This document shows positions 53,234 through 62,392 of a DNA stretch of 64,000 nt, piece by piece (the stretch's first letter is position 1; the number at the start of each line of letters is the position of its first letter). A program made the position numbers and the translations under genes. The notes below the pieces were generated by a model. The model was not told the DNA's origin. It saw only the letters and a program-made list of their open reading frames with translations, and did no database searches. This DNA comes from Tissierella praeacuta_A (GTDB taxonomy: Bacteria; Bacillota; Clostridia; Tissierellales; Tissierellaceae), in contig NZ_JBEBOY010000010.1 of the NCBI RefSeq assembly GCF_040396155.1, positions 34,743-98,742 of the forward strand, given 5' to 3'.

Positions 53234-53529
53234 TATCAAACTTCACCTGACCTTTCTCTCTATGGCAATTTTATTATAACAATAACTCTGAAAGAAGGCT
53301 GTTCCTAGTTTGCTAAATAAATAAAAAAGCAGAAGCGGATTACCAATCTTCTACAAAAAATATTATTTCATTTCTATATTTGCTAATAGCAATAAGGCTT
53401 AACTTCCCATGGTTCCAATTATTGGGATGATATGGTTCAATTGATCTTAAAGTTACAAACCAATATACTAATAAAAATAGAATAAAAGAGATCTAACATA
53501 TCTATCTAATATTTTCTGCATAATAACTC

Positions 53530-54027
53530 CTATATCAGCAAATCTCTTATTTCAATTTCTGTCCCTTCCGGTGCCTTAATTTTAAATAAATAACCGTCTT
53601 CAACTCTATATATTATTTCTCCATTTTTAATTTTGAATCTATTATAACCTAATCTTTTTATCCTATCAAATTCCTCCTGAACATTATCAACCAAAAAACA
53701 CATATGTACTATTCCTTCATTTGATGAACTCCGTCTATTCAGTTTCTCTCCTTTTTTTCCAGTCTGCAATTCAATCATAAATGTCCCAAGTCTTAACCAT
53801 GTATTAAAATCACGTTTATGAAAATTTGGTGTTTCTGAAACTAATTCAAATCCTAAAATTTTAGTATAAAATTCAAGTGATTCATTATATTTTTCAGTTT
53901 GAATACAGACATGATGCATCATTTTTATACTCATTAATAAGTCGTTAGCAAACAACCGTAATAGTATGCCACAAATAGTAAAAACAGCTCCAAAAATGCC
54001 TGCTTTAATTTGTTTTGTATTAAGCAT
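53530..54027 (-). CDS. VOC-family protein with an N-terminal membrane segment acquired from a duplicated gene end
   Basis: A 165-residue product. Residues 30-165 are a single VOC/glyoxalase module (MMHHVCIQTEKYNESLEFYT, GIVHMCFLVDNVQEEFDRI, GTEIEIRDLL) with plausible His/Glu metal ligands. Residues 1-29 (MLNTKQIKAGIFGAVFTICG then ILLRLFAND) are identical to the start of the small membrane protein at 57.2-57.4 kb and belong to a 119-bp repeat. The native VOC start (ATG at 53934) has no RBS, so the protein is probably made as a membrane-anchored fusion. Confidence 0.8.
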   Translation of the reverse strand: MLNTKQIKAGIFGAVFTICGILLRLFANDLLMSIKMMHHVCIQTEKYNESLEFYTKILGFELVSETPNFHKRDFNTWLRLGTFMIELQTGKKGEKLNRRSSSNEGIVHMCFLVDNVQEEFDRIKRLGYNRFKIKNGEIIYRVEDGYLFKIKAPEGTEIEIRDLLI

Positions 54028-54060
54028 AATTTCTCCTCATTCATAAACTCTACTTTTAAA
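53942..54060. repeat. 119-bp dispersed direct repeat, copy 1
   Basis: Matches 57346-57464. The first 85 bp are identical, and the rest (RBS and upstream DNA) differs at several positions, including ATG here against GTG there as start codon. The repeat ends exactly at the VOC junction. Confidence 0.9.
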
Positions 54061-54132
54061 ATATTAACTAAATATATAATGGTTGATAAATATAAAATTA
54101 ATTGCATCCCTTTAAAAACTAATTAGAACTCA

Positions 54133-55419
54133 TTAATTCTTACTAAAATATTCAATAAAACCATGCTCTAAATCTACTACTATAATATATTTTCCATCTT
54201 TATCTCCATAAGTTTCATGTTTTTCCTTTTCATATAGGCTTGGATATAAATCTGGTTTCTTTACTACTTCGCTAACTTCGTCTACATATTTATTAATAAA
54301 GCTATTTGCTAACTCTAACGCCTCAGATTGACTTAATTTATTTTTAACTAAATTGTGCCAATAATTTTTTAAATGATATCTTATAAGCTTACTATTCTTA
54401 TCAAATTTATCTTCTATCTTTATTAATACCTCTTCTTCATTTCTAATATTTCTCATATATAGAAAACTTGTATTAGATATTGGACTCTTATGAGTATATA
54501 TTTCATCCCTATTGAAAATATTCCCTGGTACATAATTATCTAATATATCATGTAATAAATCTATTTCATTCATATAATTCTTATTATCATCTTCTACAAA
54601 AGCACCTTCATCAACTACTTTAAAAGAACCTAGTACATCCTGAGCTTCATTAAAAATTTTCATATAAGAATCCTTAGTCTCTGGATAAAATTGAAAGTCC
54701 CTACAAAATAAGGCCTCCGAGTACATTCCATCTTTATAGCTAAGTATATAATCCCCCTCATATGGAAGTGTAGCTATTATTGGATAGTCACTCCATCTTA
54801 TTTCAAAAACTGGTCCAAAACTCTCATGTCCATCTTCTATAAATTTCTTAGCAGTCTTTTTATCATATACATATAAAGTTCCATCTTCTGTCTTTATTAT
54901 TGTTTCTTCCTTCCAAGAATTAGGCAAATTTAAAGTATAACTATGTTCATTATTAAAGTATAAAAATGTATTTTCAACTTTCGCTTCACCAGGAAATTTA
55001 CCAACTAAAGCAATTTTATTTTTCTCATCCCAGATCACTTCTTCTCCTAAACTCTCAGATATAAATCTAAGAGGAACAAATATCATATTTTCTTTAGTAA
55101 ATGGTTTTACATCTAATTCTACTTCTTTGTTATTTACTTTTGCCTTATCAGAGTCTATTGTAATCTCTATATTTCTATCATCTTTCTTAATGTTTACCCT
55201 TCCAGACTCTTCTATATATTTTGCATCAAAACCTAATTCTTCAGAAATAAATTTAATCGGTATCAAAGTTCTGCCATTCTCCACAACCAGGACAACATCA
55301 TCATCTAAAGCCTTACCATTTACAAATACTTTAATTGAATTACTTTCAGCAGTTGCTGGTATATCAAAAATTATCAAAGCTAAAAATATAAGTATTAGAT
55401 ACCTGCTCAGTTTTCTCAT
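54133..55419 (-). CDS. Secreted stalk-domain (copper amine oxidase N-terminal-like) protein
   Basis: A 428-residue exported protein (signal ends near PATAES). Residues 30-140 contain two stalk-domain repeats (LIPIKFISEELGFDAKY and FVPLRFISESLGEEVIWDEK). The remaining 280 residues are an outer domain with NSWKEETIIKTEDGTLYVYD and a C-terminal YGDKDGKYIIVVDLEHGFIE; no enzyme motif is recognised. The gene's upstream region is cut off about 25 nt before the start by an insertion sequence, which may alter its expression. Confidence 0.8.
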   Translation of the reverse strand: MRKLSRYLILIFLALIIFDIPATAESNSIKVFVNGKALDDDVVLVVENGRTLIPIKFISEELGFDAKYIEESGRVNIKKDDRNIEITIDSDKAKVNNKEVELDVKPFTKENMIFVPLRFISESLGEEVIWDEKNKIALVGKFPGEAKVENTFLYFNNEHSYTLNLPNSWKEETIIKTEDGTLYVYDKKTAKKFIEDGHESFGPVFEIRWSDYPIIATLPYEGDYILSYKDGMYSEALFCRDFQFYPETKDSYMKIFNEAQDVLGSFKVVDEGAFVEDDNKNYMNEIDLLHDILDNYVPGNIFNRDEIYTHKSPISNTSFLYMRNIRNEEEVLIKIEDKFDKNSKLIRYHLKNYWHNLVKNKLSQSEALELANSFINKYVDEVSEVVKKPDLYPSLYEKEKHETYGDKDGKYIIVVDLEHGFIEYFSKN

Positions 55420-55446
55420 AATACCCCTCCATTAATAAAATTGGTA

Positions 55447-57048
55447 TTGTCAAAAATATTAAGGATGACAAATATCCATTTCTCAGTTATAATATCGTCG
55501 ACGAAAACAATCAAACAACCAGAAAGGAATTGTCATCCATGTACGATATTATAACTTATTTACTATACTTTATTCAAGTCCAAAACAATATTATTTTGTA
55601 TCTTTTATTTTCCTTAGGTGCTATGAAAGCTTCCAAACAATCTGATGAGCCAATTGACAAGCCTTATCGTAAACTTAAAGTTGCTGATATGCCTATCTTT
55701 GATAAGGTTAAAAAGTACAATTATAAAGCTCTTCTTAAAAAGCATATGCTTGATAAGGGTAAGGAGCTTAAACCTGTAAATTCTAAAGTTCCTGTTCCTG
55801 AATCTATCTCTTGCCCTTGCTGTGGTGCACCTCATTTATATCTATATGATAACAATGGTGGTAAAGGCCAATTTAAGTGTAAAGTTTGTAATTCTGTTTT
55901 TAACCGCAAAAACTATTTCTCTAAATCTGTGATCTTAAGGTGTCCTCATTGCAATAAGACTCTTGAGCCTATTAAAGATCGTAAATTCTTTGTTATCTAC
56001 AAATGCAAGAACAATGATTGTTCCTTTTATGTTAAGAATCTTAATTCTTTATCTAAGGACCAGAAGGAACTCTTTGAAACTGAGCCTCATTCTTTTAAAA
56101 TGCGTTATATTTACAGAGCATTTAATATTGATTTTAAGCCTTTATCTAGGATTTCTCCTGTTAAAGGTTCTGTTTCTTTGCCTAAGATTTATGCTTCTAA
56201 TCATGTTCTTGGTCTTGTTTTGACCTATTATGTTAATTATGGTCTTAGTGCTAGAAAAACTGCTTCCATTATGAAAGATATTCATCAGGTTAATATTTCG
56301 CATCAAACTGTTCTTAATTACGCTAATACTGTAAGTGTTATTACAAAGCCATTTGTTGACCATTATCCTTATGAACTATCAGATTCTATTTGCGGAGATG
56401 AGACATACATTAGGGTTAATGGTAAGTGGCATTATATCTTCTTTTTCTTTGATGCGGTTAAGAAGATTATTCTTTCTTATCATGTATCTCCTAACCGCGA
56501 TATTCCTTCAGCTATTATTGCGTTAGATGATGTTTTATCTAAGTTTAAAGAATTACCAAAGAAGCTCAATATCATTGTTGATGGGAATCCTATTTATCTT
56601 CTTGCGCAACATTTCTTTGCCCAAAATGATATATTCTTTGATGTTTCTCAGGTTATTGGCCTTACTAATGAAGATCCAGTTTCTAAAGAACTCAGACCCC
56701 TTAAACAAATTATTGAGCGTCTTAATCGCACCTTCAAAGGTAATTACAGGTCATCTCATGGTTTTGGTGCTCACCGTGGTTCTGTTACTTTTGTTACATT
56801 ATTTGCTGTTTATTTTAACTTTCTTAGGCCTCATGCCTCATTAGAAGCCAGTGTTCCAGTGGTTGTTCCAGAACTAGAAGCTTTACCTAATATGCCATCT
56901 AGATGGATTAAATTAATACAGCTTTCAGAAGAATACATATCTTCCTGTGCTTAAAAGTCTTGTTTTTAGATTCTTTGAGCCCAAAAGCAGCAGCCACCGT
57001 AGGCTTGCCCTTGATGCTTTTCTCTCAGCATTTTCTTATTTTTGTCAA
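55447..57048. mobile_element. Insertion sequence with zinc-ribbon DDE transposase
   Basis: A single transposase gene is bounded by short inverted repeats: TTGTCAAAAATA (55447-55458) and its near-complement (57037-57048, 11 of 12 matching). The true ends may lie a few bases further out. No target duplication was recognised. It lies directly upstream of the stalk-domain gene. Confidence 0.7.
55539..56954 (+). CDS. DDE-type transposase with N-terminal zinc ribbons
   Basis: A 471-residue transposase. Two or three CxxC zinc modules occupy about 85-160 (CPCCGAPHLYLY, CKVCNSVFNRKNYF, CPHCNKTLEPI), then an HTH-like region (LSARKTASIMKDIHQVNIS) and the catalytic core with Asp in CGDETYIRVNGKWHY, Asp in IIVDGNPIYLLA and Glu in IIERLNRTFKGNYRS. 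The core resembles IS6/IS240-type rve domains. Codon use is richer in C/G third positions than neighbouring genes, suggesting recent arrival. The ATG at 55539 is chosen over an upstream TTG. Confidence 0.85.
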   Translation: MYDIITYLLYFIQVQNNIILYLLFSLGAMKASKQSDEPIDKPYRKLKVADMPIFDKVKKYNYKALLKKHMLDKGKELKPVNSKVPVPESISCPCCGAPHLYLYDNNGGKGQFKCKVCNSVFNRKNYFSKSVILRCPHCNKTLEPIKDRKFFVIYKCKNNDCSFYVKNLNSLSKDQKELFETEPHSFKMRYIYRAFNIDFKPLSRISPVKGSVSLPKIYASNHVLGLVLTYYVNYGLSARKTASIMKDIHQVNISHQTVLNYANTVSVITKPFVDHYPYELSDSICGDETYIRVNGKWHYIFFFFDAVKKIILSYHVSPNRDIPSAIIALDDVLSKFKELPKKLNIIVDGNPIYLLAQHFFAQNDIFFDVSQVIGLTNEDPVSKELRPLKQIIERLNRTFKGNYRSSHGFGAHRGSVTFVTLFAVYFNFLRPHASLEASVPVVVPELEALPNMPSRWIKLIQLSEEYISSCA

Positions 57049-57170
57049 GGGTGGCGGTAGAACCAAGACACATTTTGATTATTCTAGTCAGTTTTTAGCT
57101 TTTATTTTTTCATAGAACTTTTTACATTACCAATTATGTACATTTTATAAAGAATATAATTGTACTATTT

Positions 57171-57431
57171 TTAATCCTCTTGTATAGGTAGTGGATTCCA
57201 TAACCAATTAATTATTACAATTATTATTACAGCTAATCCAAATATTAAAAAGGCTAATCCTATATCTTGATATGCCCCTTCTCGAATTGCCCATATTGTA
57301 TTTTCTCGAGGTCCACTAAAACCATATTCCTTTGGCCAAGCAATATCGTTAGCAAACAACCGTAATAGTATGCCACAAATAGTAAAAACAGCTCCAAAAA
57401 TGCCTGCTTTAATTTGTTTTGTATTAAGCAC
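57171..57431 (-). CDS. Small two-helix membrane protein
   Basis: An 86-residue protein with helices at AGIFGAVFTICGILLRLF and IGLAFLIFGLAVIIIVIINW, joined by a conserved-looking loop (WPKEYGFSGPRENTIW). No function is known. GTG at 57431 behind GGAGGGG is taken as the start. The frame stays open to an ATG at 57509 that has its own GAGGAGG site, which would add 26 residues (starting MKVELKKNIKIIRGIF); this looks like the collapsed remains of an upstream gene. Confidence 0.65.
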   Translation of the reverse strand: MLNTKQIKAGIFGAVFTICGILLRLFANDIAWPKEYGFSGPRENTIWAIREGAYQDIGLAFLIFGLAVIIIVIINWLWNPLPIQED

Positions 57432-57464
57432 AACTTCCCCTCCTTCATAAACTCTACTTTTAAA
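57346..57464. repeat. 119-bp dispersed direct repeat, copy 2
   Basis: The source-like copy: it covers the RBS, start and first 28 codons of the intact membrane-protein gene. See 53942-54060. Confidence 0.9.
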
Positions 57465-57513
57465 AATTCCCCGTATTATTTTTATATTTTTTTTCAATTC
57501 AACTTTCATAATA

Positions 57514-57571
57514 ATCCTCCTCGTATAATATGTTTAGAAGCACTTTTTATTAAGTCTTCTAAGCATATTAT
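57514..57571 (-). repeat. Repeated leader with 16-bp inverted repeat, copy 1
   Basis: Bases 57514-57568 are identical over 55 bp to 63946-64000. Within it ATAATATGTTTAGAAG (57525-57540) and CTTCTAAGCATATTAT (57556-57571) form an inverted repeat with one mismatch and a 15-nt loop, ending 2 nt before a GAGGAGG site. It could be an mRNA leader hairpin or an operator. Confidence 0.75.
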
Positions 57572-57599
57572 TTATATTTTTAATACAATTTTTAATTTG

Positions 57600-57872
57600 A
57601 GATATTCTGATGCTATAATTAAAGAAAGAATGATTAGCGAAGGATAATTCTAGTCCTCCTTGCAAAGCCATTTGGCTATTGCTATTGAAGCATGCTTCCT
57701 GACTTAGCCATCAAAATCTTTTAACACAGATGCTGCATCTCTTTGACTAGACCAACAGCAAGGTATTTTTCAAAGATGAATGCTTATAGTGCGAGGTTGA
57801 AGTTAGTGACTAAGATTAGGATATCTCTTTTACTAATTGTTCCCATACCATCTTATGAAAGGCGGTGATAAT
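57600..57872 (+). ncRNA. IS110 5' non-coding end, candidate bridge RNA
   Basis: About 270 nt without an ORF precede the IS110 transposase. It holds hairpin-forming pieces: GCAAAGCCA/TGGCTATTGC (57662-57682, one bulge), the palindrome AAGCATGCTT (57688-57697) and AGATG/CATCT (57729-57741). In IS110-group elements the long non-coding end upstream of the recombinase encodes a structured bridge RNA that pairs with target and donor DNA. Guide loops cannot be assigned without the element's exact ends. Confidence 0.45.
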
Positions 57873-59150
57873 ATGAAGAACAATATTTTATCAACTTTGT
57901 TTGTTGGTATTGATGTTAGTTCTAAGACCAATGTCTTATGTGCTCTAGATTTTCAAGGTAATAAACTTCTTAACCTAAAGGCATTAAATAACAATCCTGG
58001 TGCTGAATCTATGTTAAAAAGTATTTTGGATTGTTTGAATTCTAATGACCTTAAATATGCTGTTATTGCTTTGGAATCTACATCTGTTTATAGTATTCAC
58101 GTGGCTAATTTCCTATCTTCAAGTGAAGATTTGGCATTGTATGAACCTAAAGTTTATTGTCTTAACCCTAAAACGACTGCTAATTACAGAAAGTCTTTCG
58201 TGGATATGGACAAGACTGATCCTTTGGATGCATTTGTCATAGCTGATTTCGCTAGATGTGCAAGGATTACTTCCTCACCTTGGCGTGGTTCTCAGTTTCT
58301 TGCTTTACAAAGGCTTACACGCCATAGACTTCATTTGGTTGAGTGTATTACTCGTGAAAAAACTTACATGGTATCTAACATATACCTAAAATTTAGTCAA
58401 TTAGCTGTCCTAGATAAAGAGGACAAGCCATTTTCTAATAACTATGGTGCTACCTCTACAGCTGTGCTAACTGAATTCTTATCTTTAGATGATATTACCT
58501 ATTCTCCCATTGAATATCTGGTAGATTTCGTTAAGGATAAAGGTAAAAATCGATTTAGCGATCCACAAGCAACAGCTAAGTTATTGCAGAAAGCTGCAAA
58601 TGATTCCTATAGATTAGACAAAGTGTTATATGAGCCTTTAAATATCTCTATAGCTTCTTCCTTTAACCTTATTAAAGCTTTTGAAAGTGAGGTTAAGACT
58701 ATTGATAAAGCTATTGAGAAGAACATTAAAGGTATGAATACTACTGAATATCAATCCTTAATGTCCATTCCAGGTATCGGACCTGTTTTAGCTGGTGGTA
58801 TTTTATCAGAGATAGGGACAATTACTGCTTTTGATTCCCATAATGCTTTAGCTAAATATGCGGGTTTAACCTGGAGAGTTAATCAATCAGGTGACTACAC
58901 CGCTGAAGATACTAGTATGACTAAAACAGGCAATAAGTATCTTAGATACTATTTAATTGAAGCCGCTAATAGCGTTAAAAACAATGTACCTGAATACAAA
59001 GAATTCTATAATAAAAAATTCGGTGAAGTAACTACTCACCAGCACAAACGAGCACTCGCACTTACATCTCGTAAATTAGTACGCCTGATTTTTGGATTGC
59101 TGACCAAGAATCAAATCTACTCCAGCAATAAAGTTGGAGAGACTCAATAG
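57873..59150 (+). CDS. IS110-family transposase (bridge-RNA-type DEDD/serine recombinase)
   Basis: A 425-residue recombinase. The N-terminal RuvC-like DEDD domain has Asp in FVGIDVSSKTNVLCALD, Glu in IALESTSVYS and the paired Asp of MDKTDPLDAFVIADF. The C-terminal Transposase_20 domain has SIPGIGPVLAGGILSEIG, YAGLTWRVNQSGDYTA with the likely catalytic serine, and KTGNKYLRYYLIEAANSV. Full length and in frame, so probably active. The ATG at 57873 follows AAAGGCGGTG. IS110 elements lack inverted repeats, so the ends cannot be placed by eye. Confidence 0.92.
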   Translation: MKNNILSTLFVGIDVSSKTNVLCALDFQGNKLLNLKALNNNPGAESMLKSILDCLNSNDLKYAVIALESTSVYSIHVANFLSSSEDLALYEPKVYCLNPKTTANYRKSFVDMDKTDPLDAFVIADFARCARITSSPWRGSQFLALQRLTRHRLHLVECITREKTYMVSNIYLKFSQLAVLDKEDKPFSNNYGATSTAVLTEFLSLDDITYSPIEYLVDFVKDKGKNRFSDPQATAKLLQKAANDSYRLDKVLYEPLNISIASSFNLIKAFESEVKTIDKAIEKNIKGMNTTEYQSLMSIPGIGPVLAGGILSEIGTITAFDSHNALAKYAGLTWRVNQSGDYTAEDTSMTKTGNKYLRYYLIEAANSVKNNVPEYKEFYNKKFGEVTTHQHKRALALTSRKLVRLIFGLLTKNQIYSSNKVGETQ

Positions 59151-59309
59151 AATATTTTCTTTTCTTAAGCCTATTTTCTTACATAGTCATAGGTTCTATT
59201 AAAGTTACCCTTCTTTAAATGTTTCTTCTAATTTCTTTAAAATTTATCTCTTGACATATTACCAGATTGCTTTAAATAAATTATGTGTAATAACTATATA
59301 TTGAGACTA

Positions 59310-59744
59310 TTATATATTACGATGTTTTTTTAAGTAACCACCTAAATAATATGATGAAAACATTAATAAAAATCCTATTAAACTTACTAACCAAAACCGA
59401 ACTATCATGAAGGAAGGATAAAAAGATGCAGCAATATTAATCAATGGCAAATAATAAAACTGAGTAGCAACGCCAAATATATTAGACCAATAGCGTCTTA
59501 ATATAATTTCCTGATACATAATGAATAAAAGCATTAAAAAAGCAGGTAAATTTGCAATTATAGTAGATTTTAATGGCGTTTTTGCAAAATAACAAGTTGT
59601 AAATCCAATCAATAGCCATAAAGCAAGAAATATAATGCCTATTAACTTAAATTTTAAGATATGATTTTGCATTAACCATGAATTCATTAAAAAGCCTAAT
59701 ACTAATGGAATAAACCCTAATAAAAATAAAAACAATTTTTTCAT
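59310..59744 (-). CDS. Hypothetical four-helix membrane protein
   Basis: A 144-residue hydrophobic protein with four predicted helices (for example LFLFLLGFIPLVLGFLMNSW and LVSLIGFLLMFSSYYLGGYL). It is basic at the C-terminus. No family is recognised. RBS GGGAGAG precedes the ATG. It lies between the IS110 element and another membrane-protein gene. Confidence 0.6.
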   Translation of the reverse strand: MKKLFLFLLGFIPLVLGFLMNSWLMQNHILKFKLIGIIFLALWLLIGFTTCYFAKTPLKSTIIANLPAFLMLLFIMYQEIILRRYWSNIFGVATQFYYLPLINIAASFYPSFMIVRFWLVSLIGFLLMFSSYYLGGYLKKHRNI

Positions 59745-60063
59745 AATGAATCTCTCCCTCCCAGTCTAAAACACAAACCGTATTTTCTGAACATAAATCT
59801 AGGAATATGTCTTATTATATATTGATTATACTTATTTCTTAATCCTTTGCCATAAGTTTACAAAAAACAGTCTAATTTGTTCACCTATATAACTCGATAC
59901 TATTATATAAACTCTTATAGCCACTATAAATATTATTAAAAAAATCAAGATTCCCAAAATAAATGGCATTTCTATAATAATTCTCCCCTCCCTAACAATA
60001 ACCAAATTTAGTTCTTGCTTCGCATAATTCTACTATTACATCACCAAGTTAAAATGATATTCA

Positions 60064-60531
60064 TTAACTGCTAAAATTTGTAAGCATTTTTTTATATAAC
60101 ATTTTTATAATAGAGTATATTAAAAATATAAATGTTATTGCTAAAGGGGCATATAATAGCATAGCTAAAGGCCAAAATAATACTGAAAATATAACAGAAA
60201 CCAAATAGATAATAGAAATAAGAAACATAAAAAAAGAAAAGTTAATTATTAAAAAGTTTCTTGTGTCTGTTTTATCTTTTTTCATAATAACTCTTATAAA
60301 ATAAATTAAATAGATTAATATAATTAACAATTCAAGAAAATTAGTGATTTTAGTAATATTTGAAAGGTATTCGAATTGATACTTTTCTATTGTTCCCCCT
60401 AAACGATACCTTTGTATATACAGGGATTTAGACACTTTAAAATATGTATATATTAGATTGATTAGAGAAAAGAATATCAAGTATAGCTTTAAAAGCTTAT
60501 TTCCTTTAAAATCATGTATAAGTTGCCTCAT
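60064..60531 (-). CDS. Hypothetical four-helix membrane protein
   Basis: A 155-residue membrane protein with four helices (LKLYLIFFSLINLIYTYFKV, FLELLIILIYLIYFIRVIMK, FLIINFSFFMFLISIIYLVS, LAMLLYAPLAITFIFLIYSI). ATG at 60531 (MRQLIHDF) follows AGAAGG; a longer frame to 60582 has only a weak site. It is not recognised. It could form a pair with the 59310-59744 gene. Confidence 0.55.
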   Translation of the reverse strand: MRQLIHDFKGNKLLKLYLIFFSLINLIYTYFKVSKSLYIQRYRLGGTIEKYQFEYLSNITKITNFLELLIILIYLIYFIRVIMKKDKTDTRNFLIINFSFFMFLISIIYLVSVIFSVLFWPLAMLLYAPLAITFIFLIYSIIKMLYKKMLTNFSS

Positions 60532-60582
60532 AATAAAAACCTTCTTTCTTTTAAGATATTTTTCAAATTTACCAATAAACAT

Positions 60583-61859
60583 ACTTCTACTGTTACATCA
60601 CCAAGTATAAAGAATGTTCAGCGAACTACTCACCATTTACTCATATCCATTCGTTGAAGCAGGATCTTCTTGGTCAATAGTAGCAGCCTACTAAGATTAC
60701 CCAAGCTCTAACTGTTAAGTATTTTATCAGTCTTCTTATAATATTCAATTTTATCTGCTAACATTTGATTATAAATAAATCTACACATCCGAAACATTTA
60801 GCAAAATATTCTTTCTATAATTGTTTTCTTATTACAGGAAATTCTTTCTTTATCAATCTACTACTCGCACTTTTGTAGGCATTTATGAATGTACTCATTT
60901 CTGTATTTTATAAGCAAAACAAGATAATAATATATCCTGAACACTAAATTGGTTATTTATATCTAATCCTTTTATATAACCAGCCCTTCATTATTTAATA
61001 CTGATTATAGAATACCATATTGATATATCTGTATCAAATGCTTTAGCAATTCATCTCTCATTTATAGAAGATAGGAGAATCCTCACTAAGAAAGGTTACC
61101 TTATATAGTTTTTATTATTTCAATTTATTTTATTTTTGTATTTTTAGTTATAATAAATAAGTGAATTACACCTATAATAGCATTATCCAGTAATTATCTT
61201 TTATTTTTTGGAAATGTCATTACTTATAAAGGTAATATAAAAAAGGCAGGAGATTTCATGACGTTTTCCATGATTTCTTGTGTTCATCAGACAAACTCCT
61301 TTTAAAAATCAAATAAAGTACTCTCACTAATACCCATCAACTCATTGAAAACACTGGCTTGTTATCTTTGCCCATTTTCTCACCAAATCCCTTATTCCTT
61401 TTTTCCACCTCACTAAAGTCCTTGTATTTATTAATTTTTAGAGTGAAAAATGAAAATAAAGTACTTGTAGGATTGAGGGTTTAGAGAGAAGGTCTAAGGG
61501 GGATTTTATCCATTTTTCCTTTCCATTTTCTTTTCTATTTAACCTTCTAATCCATTGATTTGCCTGACCTTAAGCCTTATTCCATATCCCTTAATCCTTA
61601 CAAGGCTCTAATAAAAAACCATAGTTTCAAGGCACTACTTATACCTTTTCCCTATGATTTTCTAACACTACTTTATTTATCTCACTTCAGACATTTGCAA
61701 AATGAAAGAAGTTTATTTGTTTGAGACATAGATAGGTTTACAGGTGTATGAAGCAGATATTAAAATTTATTGAAATATTTAAATTGCAATAAACTAATTA
61801 CATGGTAAAACTAACCAGAAAAAATCTTGACCATTCTATGTTATTATGTTGTTTATGAT
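60583..61859. other. Long non-coding stretch
   Basis: About 1.28 kb between the membrane-protein gene and the ISL3 element without a recognisable gene. Base composition is uneven, with pyrimidine-rich runs on the plus strand between 61320 and 61700. One short minus-strand ORF with a good RBS is listed separately. No tRNA, repeat array or IS remnant was recognised. Confidence 0.45.
61201..61287 (-). CDS. Possible 28-codon small ORF
   Basis: ATG preceded by AAAAGGAG at 8-nt spacing, reading MNTRNHGKRHEISCLFYITF then ISNDISKK and TAA. Peptide is basic with a short hydrophobic middle. The spacing is textbook, but the length is within chance and no family is known. Confidence 0.3.
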   Translation of the reverse strand: MNTRNHGKRHEISCLFYITFISNDISKK

Positions 61860-61945
61860 AACCTAAAAGTGGTTCTTTCCATAGTTAGTTGAAATTATAG
61901 TTAATTAGCATTATAATATTCTAATAACAACTTAAGAAATGAGGT

Positions 61946-62392
61946 TTGGATATGGAAGAACTTATCAAACTATTAGATAAAGATTTAGAATATGTCAGTC
62001 ACTTTATTTCGAACGATACTATTTATATAAATGTAGAATCATTACGAGAATATGCTATATGCCCCTATTGTAATACCCCATCTAATAAGGTGCATTCACA
62101 CTATGAAAAGAATTTTCAAGATTTACCCATACAGGACAGGAAGACAGTTATTACCTTAAATAATAGAAAGATGTTTTGTCTAAATGAAGATTGTAAGCAT
62201 ACAACATTTGCTGAAACCTTTAACTTTATTGGGTTTAAATCCAAAAAGACTATTCGTTTACAAAAAGAAATAATCAATATATCCCAAAACGTTAGCTCTA
62301 TGTCAGCTGCGAAGATGATAAATTCTAGAATTGCAAACATAGGTAAAAGTACTATTTGCAATCTCTTAAAAAAAAATAATGATAAATGTTAA
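61946..62392 (+). CDS. ISL3 transposase, N-terminal zinc-finger part
   Basis: 148 codons with the ISL3 N-terminal zinc-binding domain (YAICPYCNTPSNKVHSHY, FCLNEDCKHTTFAETF) and an HTH region (NVSSMSAAKMINSRIANIGK). It ends just after a run of nine A (62368-62376), where the frame leaves that of the catalytic part. ATG at 61946 has ATGAGG upstream. Confidence 0.8.
   Translation: MDMEELIKLLDKDLEYVSHFISNDTIYINVESLREYAICPYCNTPSNKVHSHYEKNFQDLPIQDRKTVITLNNRKMFCLNEDCKHTTFAETFNFIGFKSKKTIRLQKEIINISQNVSSMSAAKMINSRIANIGKSTICNLLKKNNDKC

Noticed and set aside
53240..53529. A gene or IS remnant between the AraC and VOC genes
   Set aside because: A few short open frames exist, but none has a start, an RBS or a recognisable motif.
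57037..57060. Exact right end and target duplication of the zinc-ribbon IS
   Set aside because: Only a 12-bp imperfect inverted repeat could be matched by eye and no direct repeat flanks it; the boundary is left approximate.
57432..57509. ATG at 57509 as the only start of the small membrane protein
   Set aside because: The duplicated copy has a stop codon in this extension, so the extension is not part of the ancestral protein; GTG at 57431 has its own RBS. Use of both starts remains possible.
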